From Euryarchaeota archaeon UBA596 (GTDB lineage Archaea; Thermoplasmatota; Poseidoniia; Poseidoniales; Poseidoniaceae), in contig DAGQ01000060.1 in the NCBI GenBank assembly GCA_002498205.1, forward strand, positions 1 through 5,174: a stretch of DNA of 5,174 bases. Direction: 5' to 3'. Both the position numbers and the translations under genes were made by a program. Shown here piece after piece: positions 1 to 5,174 of the stretch. The notes under the pieces are model-generated. The model was given only the letters and a program-made list of their open reading frames with translations. It had not been told where the DNA came from and did no database searches. Numbering within the stretch: position 1 is the first letter of the stretch; each line of letters begins with the position of its first letter.

Positions 1-183
1 CCCTATAATAATTCTGGGTTATGGAGTGCTTGTCTTAGTATTTTAGAAACTTATGAAGAAAAACAAAATGCATTATCAAGCAATAATATTGAACAGATAA
101 TGAAATTACTTGAGAATTCTTTAGAAGATAAATTTTATCAAAATAATGATTTTGAAATCATTATAGGAAATGAAGAAGAATAA
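1..183 (+). CDS. C-terminal 60 residues of an unrecognised protein (5' partial)
   Basis: An open frame runs from the first base of the window to a TAA at 181-183, so only the C-terminus is present. It reads as a likely helical tail: a hydrophobic/aromatic start (NSGLWSACLSIL), then an amphipathic stretch (EQIMKLLENSLEDKF), and an acidic end (GNEEE). Codon use is AT-rich, like the neighbouring genes, and no start context is visible. I do not recognise the family. The tail loosely resembles helical C-termini seen in several enzymes, such as prephenate dehydrogenases, but that is too weak to name it. It lies on the same strand as the aminotransferase gene, 69 bp upstream. A T-run and a TATA-like box lie between them, suggesting separate transcription units. 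Confidence 0.6.
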   Translation, partial: PYNNSGLWSACLSILETYEEKQNALSSNNIEQIMKLLENSLEDKFYQNNDFEIIIGNEEE

Positions 184-190
184 AATTTGA

Positions 191-198
191 TATTTTTT
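191..198 (+). terminator. possible poly-T archaeal terminator after the first gene
   Basis: A run of six T (193-198, within TATTTTTT) begins ten bases after the stop codon of the partial gene. Archaeal RNA polymerase can terminate at T-rich tracts without a hairpin, and no hairpin is seen here. In such AT-rich DNA the run could be chance. Confidence 0.35.
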
Positions 199-208
199 AA
201 ATTCATGA

Positions 209-217
209 TTTTATATG
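209..217 (+). promoter_or_regulatory. TATA-like box upstream of the aminotransferase gene
   Basis: TTTTATATG lies 36-44 bases before the ATG at 253. With the usual archaeal spacing of about 25 bases from box to start site, transcription would begin near 238-241. That gives a short leader of about 12-15 bases. The leader contains only a weak GGA (245-247) ahead of the start, not a good Shine-Dalgarno sequence. The AT-rich background makes this call tentative. Confidence 0.35.
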
Positions 218-252
218 GTTAATTTGAAATTAAGAATAAGATACGGAACTTC

Positions 253-1449
253 ATGGAGATGCCAAATCGCAGTAAACTTTCCACTAATTGGAGTTTAGAT
301 CCTTCTTGTGTTTTTCTTAATCATGGTTCATTCGGCGCAACACCAATTTTCGTACAGGAAGAACAAAATCGTTGGCGTAGAGTATTAGAAAATGAACCTG
401 TGAAATTTTTTGAAGAACTTGCTCCTGAAATAATGCTTGAATCAAGAAAAGCAATTGCAAAAATGGTAAATTGTGATGCAGATGATCTTGCATTGATAGA
501 AAATGCTACTACTGGTGTAAATACAATCATGCGTTCGCTTGAATTTAATCAAGGTGATGAAATTATAGTTCCTGATCACGCCTATCAAGCATGTAGAAAT
601 GCTATTGATTATGTTGCAGAGAGGTGGGGTGTAATCGTAAAGACTTGTAAAATTCCATTTCCGATAAAGGATGAAAATATTGCTTTTGATGCAATTATGT
701 CTAAAGTAACAAATAAAACAGTACTGGCTATGATTGATACTGTTACTAGCCCTACTGGATTAAAAATGCCATTTGAAAAATTAGTAAAGGAATTAGAAAA
801 AAATGGAATCAATGTACTTCTTGATGCGGCTCATGGAATCGGCATGGTGAATCTAAATTTAGATGAAATGGGGGCCTCCTTTACCACAAGTAATTGTCAT
901 AAATGGTTGTGTGCGCCCAAAGGCTCTGCATTTCTCCACGTAAGAAAAGATTTACAAGAAAAGATTCATCCATTAACTATCAGCCATGGAATGACTTTTC
1001 CAATTGAAAATACTACACGTTTTCGACATGAATTCGATTGGACTGGAACTAGGGATATTACCGCTCATTGTTCACTTCCAACAACAATTGATGGGATGGC
1101 AAATCTAATCGAAGGAGGATGGCCTAAAATTATGCAATTGAACCATGATTTGGCAATAAAAGGTCGAAAAATTATTTGTGAACGTTTAGGAATTAAAAAA
1201 CCGTGTCCTGATAATATGATTGCTTGTATTGCAACATTACCTCTTCCGGGTATTGTAACTGGAGGAATTCCTTTACATGAACCTGATCCATTGCATAAAA
1301 TACTTCAAGATAAATATAATATTCAAATTCCAGTTTGGTCTTGGGATTCTCCAAAAGGAAGATACATCAGAATCTCTGCTCAATTATATAATAGTGAAGA
1401 AGAATATCATTATCTTGCAGAAGCATTAGCTGCTGAATTAGAATTTTAA
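253..1449 (+). CDS. PLP-dependent aminotransferase class V, isopenicillin N epimerase (CefD)-like
   Basis: This is a complete 398-residue fold-type I PLP enzyme, close to the usual family length of about 380-400. Visible motifs in order: NHGSFG (residues 23-28), the family's N-terminal signature; NATTGVN (84-90), the cofactor phosphate loop; DHAYQA (108-113), near where the ring-stacking residue is expected; DAAH (191-194), with D191 expected to pair with the pyridine nitrogen; NCHKWLCAPKGSAF (214-227), with K217 the Schiff-base lysine; WTGTRD (263-268); and R373 in YIRIS, the likely substrate carboxylate-binding arginine. Every expected catalytic element is intact. The CefD-like branch also includes C-S lyases such as hercynylcysteine sulfoxide lyases and many uncharacterised proteins. 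No beta-lactam biosynthesis gene is nearby, so true isopenicillin epimerisation is unlikely and the substrate is unknown. It is probably cytosolic, with no signal peptide. The ATG at 253 is chosen over an in-frame ATG at 259; the difference is two residues. The stop codon lies one base from the 3' end of the convergent tRNA gene. Confidence 0.93.
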   Translation: MEMPNRSKLSTNWSLDPSCVFLNHGSFGATPIFVQEEQNRWRRVLENEPVKFFEELAPEIMLESRKAIAKMVNCDADDLALIENATTGVNTIMRSLEFNQGDEIIVPDHAYQACRNAIDYVAERWGVIVKTCKIPFPIKDENIAFDAIMSKVTNKTVLAMIDTVTSPTGLKMPFEKLVKELEKNGINVLLDAAHGIGMVNLNLDEMGASFTTSNCHKWLCAPKGSAFLHVRKDLQEKIHPLTISHGMTFPIENTTRFRHEFDWTGTRDITAHCSLPTTIDGMANLIEGGWPKIMQLNHDLAIKGRKIICERLGIKKPCPDNMIACIATLPLPGIVTGGIPLHEPDPLHKILQDKYNIQIPVWSWDSPKGRYIRISAQLYNSEEEYHYLAEALAAELEF

Positions 1450-1450
1450 G

Positions 1451-1524
1451 TGGGCACAGCAGGATTTGAACCCGCGTCGTCGGATCCGAAGCCCGACAGG
1501 ATATCCAAGCTACCCCATGCGCCC
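1451..1524 (-). tRNA. tRNA-Arg (anticodon UCG)
   Basis: Read on the - strand, the 74 bases fold as a full cloverleaf without an intron. The acceptor GGGCGCA pairs with TGTGCCC (one G-U), with discriminator A at 1451. The D arm begins GGGT, with A14, G15, G18, G19 and A21 in place. The anticodon stem TCGGG/TCCGA encloses the loop CTTCGGA, with anticodon TCG at 1489-1487. The variable loop is four bases (CGAC). The T arm GCGGG/CCTGC has loop TTCAAAT. No CCA is encoded: the bases after A73 read CTT. The anticodon should read CGA and, by wobble, other CGN arginine codons. The D-stem has G10 opposite U25 and U13 opposite U22, a pattern I recall from other archaeal tRNAs. The gene sits 58 bp downstream of the methyltransferase gene on the same strand. 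Confidence 0.95.
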
Positions 1525-1560
1525 TACCTCCGCTAAATTGGCGAGTTATTCAAATGTCTC

Positions 1561-1572
1561 CATATAATTTAA
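1561..1572 (-). promoter_or_regulatory. possible TATA box for the tRNA-Arg gene
   Basis: On the - strand, TTAAATTATATG lies between the methyltransferase stop codon and the tRNA. At archaeal spacing it would place transcription start near 1540-1545, giving a leader of about 16-20 bases for RNase P to remove. The alternative is co-transcription of the tRNA with the methyltransferase, since nothing terminator-like separates them. The AT-rich context weakens the call. Confidence 0.35.
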
Positions 1573-1582
1573 TCAATGATAT

Positions 1583-2725
1583 CTATATTGCATTAGCGTA
1601 AACTAACATTCTTGCTAATGAACCATGAATTGGTATAGCATGCATTCCCATAATTTCCCAACCCATTTTATTAAATTCTAATTTAAGTTGAGTTGTAGAA
1701 TAATCTCCCAAATCAATTTCTCCATTAATAGGTTCATTTACTCCATGAAGTCCTGGTTTAATCGGAAGGAAACATACAAGTCCTGCGCCAAAAAGTATCC
1801 CATTTGCTTTTCGAATATTTTTCAGAACATCTAGAAAAAGATCTTTTCTTTTTTCACTTTTCCAGGCATTTTTCCCATATGGTGGGTCAAAAACTACTCC
1901 TCCAATTCTTATATTTTTATTTTCTAATAATTCATTCACATTTACTGCATTTCCATGATATACGTTTTGTAATTTTAGATCTAAGTTATGCTGTTCTAAC
2001 CACTCTAAATTCTCTTTACTTCCTTTAACCATTTCAATATCTAAATCAATTCCAACCATAGGTTGATTCAATAACGCACCTTCTAGCAATACTCCTCCAG
2101 TACCACACATTGGATCACAAATAATTGTTTCAGAATTCCTAATTACAAAGTTTAAAGCGACTCTTGCTAATCTTGGATCAAGACTAATTGGTTTGAAAAA
2201 GGGTCGTTCGGTAGCGACTCTTTGTACCCAGCCATCTCTTGGATGTTTAGAAATTATTCTTTTACCCCAAAAAATATGTTCTGAAATACCATCAATAATT
2301 ATCATTAATTCAACATCGGGGGATTCTAAATCTATTTTCCAGCCGTTATTTTTTAATATTTTTCCACAAAATTTCGCTAATTTTTGTCCATTAAGGCCAT
2401 TAATCCCTCCTTCGATTCTTACCCATCTAACTGCTATAGATTTACCTTTTATTAATTTCAAATTATTCTCATTTATCCAACCCTCTATTACATCTTCTAA
2501 GCTAGATATGTCTGTAGTTAATCCGAATGGTGATAAGCATTCATCTAAAGTTGCTGAACGATTAAGATCTTCAAAAAAATCATAATTTGAATCGACTAAC
2601 ATTACTCTTGTACCAAATCTAAATGGTCGTTTTCTACATAAGATTTCCATTTCGGAACGAAACAAGCTTGGATGCCATCCACTCCCTACTAATATCGCTT
2701 GCACATGTTCGGCAAAACTTCTCAT
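1583..2725 (-). CDS. trmG10: Trm-G10 type tRNA (guanine(10)-N2)-methyltransferase (THUMP plus Rossmann-fold MTase)
   Basis: This 380-residue protein is predicted to methylate the exocyclic N2 of G10 in tRNA using S-adenosylmethionine (m2G10, then m2,2G10 in archaea). The N-terminus (about 10-30, GSGWHPSLFRSEME) matches the start of the archaeal Trm11/Trm-G10 family. Residues from about 60 to 165 fit the RNA-binding THUMP region. RPFFKPISLDPRLAR (174-188) is the conserved linker into the catalytic domain. Catalytic motifs are present: DPMCGTGG (204-211), the SAM-binding motif I; GID (225-227), with D227 placed for the ribose hydroxyls; and DPPYG (280-284), the motif IV of N2-guanine methylases. 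The C-terminus IHGSLARMLV (366-375) matches the family's closing motif, with Gly where Arg or Lys is usual. The ATG at 2725 follows an in-frame TGA two codons upstream, so it is the earliest possible start. No Shine-Dalgarno is visible. The product is cytosolic. It is divergent from the membrane protein gene and in tandem with tRNA-Arg. Confidence 0.92.
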   Translation of the reverse strand: MRSFAEHVQAILVGSGWHPSLFRSEMEILCRKRPFRFGTRVMLVDSNYDFFEDLNRSATLDECLSPFGLTTDISSLEDVIEGWINENNLKLIKGKSIAVRWVRIEGGINGLNGQKLAKFCGKILKNNGWKIDLESPDVELMIIIDGISEHIFWGKRIISKHPRDGWVQRVATERPFFKPISLDPRLARVALNFVIRNSETIICDPMCGTGGVLLEGALLNQPMVGIDLDIEMVKGSKENLEWLEQHNLDLKLQNVYHGNAVNVNELLENKNIRIGGVVFDPPYGKNAWKSEKRKDLFLDVLKNIRKANGILFGAGLVCFLPIKPGLHGVNEPINGEIDLGDYSTTQLKLEFNKMGWEIMGMHAIPIHGSLARMLVYANAI

Positions 2726-2757
2726 TACTCAGGCTATCGGACAACAACTAGACGAAT

Positions 2758-2768
2758 GGTATATTTTT
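2758..2768 (+). promoter_or_regulatory. TATA box in the divergent intergenic region
   Basis: GGTATATTTTT is the strongest TATA-like box in the window. For the + strand gene, TATATTTT (2760-2767) spans -29 to -22 relative to the ATG at 2789, the position expected for a leaderless transcript starting at that ATG. On the other strand it reads AAAAATATA and would place a start near 2735-2740. That would give the methyltransferase a leader of about 10-15 bases, so the box may serve both directions. Confidence 0.55.
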
Positions 2769-2788
2769 GAATGAAATATGGACCGTAT

Positions 2789-4351
2789 ATGCGGCGTAAG
2801 AATTTTGCAGGAAAACAAGTATTATTTACGCTAATATTAATTACAATTTTTATTCTTCAAAGTGTCTCAGTAAACGCTGAAAATAGTAATTTGCAAGAAA
2901 ATAATAATTTTAATGAAAATCGTGTTCTAAGTTTTGATAGGCCAACCTTATTCATGTTTGGAGAACAAACTACTGGACCTGTAAATGAATGGAAAACTTG
3001 GAATCATGCAAATAATGTTGATGAAAGTAATTCTGATAATTCTTTTTTTGAAAACGCATGGGAACCAGGGGGGCAAAACAATGGAGGTGGGACTCGTGAA
3101 TTTACTTTCAAAGGATGTATTGATTCTAGTTGTAATCCAAATAATGAATCTATTCCGTTAATTGAAGGAGAATTTGTCACTGGAAGTTTAATTCTTAATA
3201 TTGGATGCAATTCTGGAAATTGTAGAACTGATGTTTCAATCTCATTAAGCATGAATGGTAGAGATTTACAATCAATTTACATGGAAAGTGGTAATGGTGA
3301 AGGTAATGAAGATAGATATGAATTTATATTTGATCAGGCAAAATTCACAGATAATTTGATTCCTGCTGGTGCTGAATTTGATGTAAGAATCTCATTTCAA
3401 AAACCAGGTGGATTCGGAGATTTCTATGAACTTTATCTTCAAGATGAATTTACGATTACATTCCCAATGATGCCTGAAGTTGTTTACCCTATTCCGGAAA
3501 CCGATTTTGAACCTGTCGATGGAAATTGGAAATCTCCCTATGCAGTAAGTGGTTCCGGTTTTACTTCTAAAAATGTTCAATCAAATAGTATTGTAATGCC
3601 AATAATAATGTTTACATTAATAGCAGCAGGAATTATTACTTTTTCAATATTCAGTCCACCACTAAATTGGGCAAAAATTCCTGCTGTAATTTTGATAATT
3701 TTTTCACTAGTTGTTCCTATATTGGTGGCCCCGATTATCACATATGTCGAAGTAAATAAATATCAAAATACAGATACGGATCCAGGTCTTTATTCTGTTC
3801 CTGATTTAATTGGAATGCAAACTCAAAAAAATTCATTCATTGGGGATTTGGTAGCAGAAGATAATTTCTTGTTATGGGTGGATAATTCATATATTTACAC
3901 AAATAGTCTAAAAAATAATACAAATGAACAACAAAATATTTTTGCATTAGGTTTTGAAAATTATGAAGACACCATAGAAAATGAAATTGAATCTTCTAAA
4001 CATGGAAGAATGATTTTACAACTCTATTTTTCAGTTCTTGAAATTGATCCAAGCGAAGTAAGTGGTGTATTAATTAATGTAACATTAGTAAATGATAGTA
4101 CAACAAATCAAATTGTACCTACTTTTGCAACACAAAAAGATGGAAATAAAGTATTCATTACAGAAGAAAACCCTAGATGGGTAATACCACAAGAATCTAT
4201 TACGCTAGTTGGTGAAAAATTAGATTGGAGATTATATCCATTGCTTGGTTTATTACCTGCAATTGGACTTTTATCTTACGGAATTTATACTGAAATGAAA
4301 AGATTTGAATCTGAAGATGAAGTATATGATGATTATTTAGATATTGAATAG
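2789..4351 (+). CDS. exported three-TM membrane protein of unknown function
   Basis: I do not recognise this protein. An ATG at 2771 would give 526 residues; I prefer the in-frame ATG at 2789 (520 residues), because it sits where a leaderless transcript from the TATA box at 2760 would begin and gives a classic signal peptide. Numbering is from 2789. The basic n-region is MRRKNFAGKQ, the hydrophobic core is 11-24, and likely cleavage follows SVSVNA at 30. Residues 31-267 look like a beta-rich extracytoplasmic domain, Asn/Gly-rich, with two CX4C pairs (C110/C115 and C140/C145) that could form disulfides. TM helices lie at about 268-288 and 295-319, joined by a short loop. A second outer domain spans about 320-480, with sequons at N376, N430 and N435. 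A last TM helix (about 482-500) precedes a cytosolic tail with 8 acidic residues in its final 16. The first outer domain carries another sequon at N119. Topology is inferred. The gene is followed directly by the flap endonuclease gene, probably in one operon. Confidence 0.85.
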   Translation: MRRKNFAGKQVLFTLILITIFILQSVSVNAENSNLQENNNFNENRVLSFDRPTLFMFGEQTTGPVNEWKTWNHANNVDESNSDNSFFENAWEPGGQNNGGGTREFTFKGCIDSSCNPNNESIPLIEGEFVTGSLILNIGCNSGNCRTDVSISLSMNGRDLQSIYMESGNGEGNEDRYEFIFDQAKFTDNLIPAGAEFDVRISFQKPGGFGDFYELYLQDEFTITFPMMPEVVYPIPETDFEPVDGNWKSPYAVSGSGFTSKNVQSNSIVMPIIMFTLIAAGIITFSIFSPPLNWAKIPAVILIIFSLVVPILVAPIITYVEVNKYQNTDTDPGLYSVPDLIGMQTQKNSFIGDLVAEDNFLLWVDNSYIYTNSLKNNTNEQQNIFALGFENYEDTIENEIESSKHGRMILQLYFSVLEIDPSEVSGVLINVTLVNDSTTNQIVPTFATQKDGNKVFITEENPRWVIPQESITLVGEKLDWRLYPLLGLLPAIGLLSYGIYTEMKRFESEDEVYDDYLDIE

Positions 4352-4355
4352 GTGA
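4350..4355 (+). promoter_or_regulatory. Shine-Dalgarno site of the flap endonuclease gene
   Basis: AGGTGA is complementary to UCACCU near the archaeal 16S rRNA 3' end and lies four bases before the ATG at 4360. Its first two bases are part of the TAG stop of the upstream gene, so translation of the two genes is probably coupled. The other starts in the window have no comparable site. Confidence 0.8.
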
Positions 4356-4359
4356 AAAA

Positions 4360-5174
4360 ATGGGTTGTAATCTAAAAGATCTATCTAATCCAATAAAAAT
4401 TGAATTAAGTTCATTAGTGGGTAAAAAAGTTGGAATTGATGCTTTCTTAGTTGCTTTTCAATTTCTTACATCTATTAGAGATCGAGGTGAAACTGGAGAT
4501 GGAGGACCATTAAGAGATTCAAAAGGCCGCCCTGTTTCTCATTTGATGGGGTTTTTAGATCGTACTACTGGATTACTAGAAAAAGGTATTATTCCAATAT
4601 TCATTTTTGACGGCGAGCATCCAAACTTAAAGGCAGATACAATTGCAATGAGAAGACAATCAAGTGTTGAAGCAGAAAAAAAATGGAAAGATGCTTTAGA
4701 AATCGGGGATTATAAGGAAGCACAAAAATGGGCACAACGCTGTGTTAGATATACCCCCGAAATGGTAGAAGAAACTATTGAAATGTTGCATTTACTAGGT
4801 GTACCTGCATTCAGAGCCGCTGCTGAGGGAGAAGCACAAGCAGCAGTTATGGCTGCGAAGGGTGACATAGATATTGTAGCCACTCAAGACTGGGATGCTT
4901 TACTCTATGGCGCTCCGATATTAATTAGAAACATCATGAGTGATGGTAGTAAAAGAATGGGAAGAACAATTAAAGCAGAAAAAATAATTCTAAATGAATT
5001 ATTGACTGGAAATGAATTAACTAGAGGGGAGCTAGTAGATTTAGGAATAATGATTGGAACTGACTTTCACCCAGGAATAAAAGGAATTGGTCCCAAAACG
5101 GGTTTAAAATTAATTAGAAAATTTGGCAACATTGAGAATATTTGTGCTGAAAAAGAAATTGATGTTCCGGAAAA
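4360..5174 (+). CDS. fen: flap endonuclease 1 (FEN1/XPG family), 3' partial
   Basis: This is a structure-specific 5' nuclease that removes 5' flaps during Okazaki-fragment maturation and base excision repair. The window holds 271 codons and ends mid-codon; archaeal FEN1 is usually about 340 residues, so roughly 70 C-terminal residues, including any PCNA-binding PIP box, are missing. The N-terminal nuclease region begins at MGCNLKDL and includes GKKVGIDAF (D27) and FDG (D84). The internal region has EGEAQAA (E156, E158) and ATQDWDALLYG (D177, D179). The helix-hairpin-helix region IGTDFHPGIKGIGPKTG has D235. All seven metal-binding acidic residues expected from human FEN1 are present, as are basic residues K91 and R98/R99 in the gateway area. 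F33 replaces the tyrosine found in this position in human FEN1 (Y40). The start at 4360 is fixed by the Shine-Dalgarno site and by alignment of the N-terminal Gly2. It lies 8 bases after the upstream stop codon. Confidence 0.96.
   Translation, partial: MGCNLKDLSNPIKIELSSLVGKKVGIDAFLVAFQFLTSIRDRGETGDGGPLRDSKGRPVSHLMGFLDRTTGLLEKGIIPIFIFDGEHPNLKADTIAMRRQSSVEAEKKWKDALEIGDYKEAQKWAQRCVRYTPEMVEETIEMLHLLGVPAFRAAAEGEAQAAVMAAKGDIDIVATQDWDALLYGAPILIRNIMSDGSKRMGRTIKAEKIILNELLTGNELTRGELVDLGIMIGTDFHPGIKGIGPKTGLKLIRKFGNIENICAEKEIDVPE

Noticed and set aside
321..812. - strand open frames at 321-530 and 609-812
   Set aside because: They lie wholly within the aminotransferase gene, whose motifs run through both stretches. 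The translations have no family features.
1451..1524. tRNA gene as a possible integration (att) site for a mobile element
   Set aside because: No integrase gene and no repeat of the tRNA 3' end is seen elsewhere in the window; both flanks are ordinary genes.
1526..1545. Small imperfect inverted repeat (CGCTAAATTGGCG) just upstream of the tRNA
   Set aside because: Only three GC pairs plus weak A-T/G-U pairs around a tiny loop, and no T-run follows on either strand. It is too weak to call a terminator or operator, and may simply be tRNA leader sequence.
1804..2585. Two + strand open frames (1804-2028 and 2193-2585) opposite the methyltransferase gene
   Set aside because: They are antisense shadows of a well-conserved gene with clear motifs. 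Their translations are low-complexity (Phe/Leu/Ser-rich), with no start signals or recognisable domains.
3004..3580. - strand open frames at 3004-3252 and 3392-3580
   Set aside because: They are antisense to the membrane protein's first outer domain and have no ribosome binding site or recognisable domain.
1..5174. CRISPR array, insertion sequence, toxin-antitoxin or defence system
   Set aside because: No regularly spaced repeats, transposase motifs, terminal inverted repeats or defence-type domains were found on either strand by reading.

Overview
The window is AT-rich (roughly one third G+C by eye), densely coding, and archaeal. The evidence is: a FEN1/XPG-family flap endonuclease; a THUMP-domain Trm-G10 tRNA methyltransferase; a tRNA-Arg with the archaeal-style D-arm and no encoded CCA; TATA-like boxes at archaeal spacing; and a ribosome binding site, AGGTGA, complementary to the archaeal 16S 3' end. 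The low GC, short spacers and leaderless-looking start would fit an uncultivated marine Thermoplasmatota-type euryarchaeon, but that placement is inference only.

Layout from left to right: (1) the last 60 codons of an unrecognised + strand gene, followed by a T-run that may terminate it; (2) a complete + strand PLP enzyme of aminotransferase class V, closest to the isopenicillin N epimerase (CefD)-like branch; (3) on the - strand, tRNA-Arg(UCG), whose 3' end lies one base from the aminotransferase stop codon; (4) also on the - strand and upstream of the tRNA, the Trm-G10 tRNA guanosine-10 N2-methyltransferase; (5) a 45-63 bp divergent promoter region; (6) a + strand exported, three-TM membrane protein I do not recognise; (7) immediately downstream, with its ribosome binding site overlapping the previous stop codon, the flap endonuclease gene, cut off by the window end after 271 codons.

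Two functional groupings stand out. The methyltransferase and the tRNA-Arg form a tandem - strand unit in which the tRNA (G10 opposite U25) is itself a plausible substrate. The unknown membrane protein and the flap endonuclease look like a two-gene operon, with a leaderless first gene and a Shine-Dalgarno-led second gene. No mobile element, CRISPR array or defence system is visible. Most of the window is ordinary archaeal housekeeping DNA; the unknown membrane protein is the least explained part.
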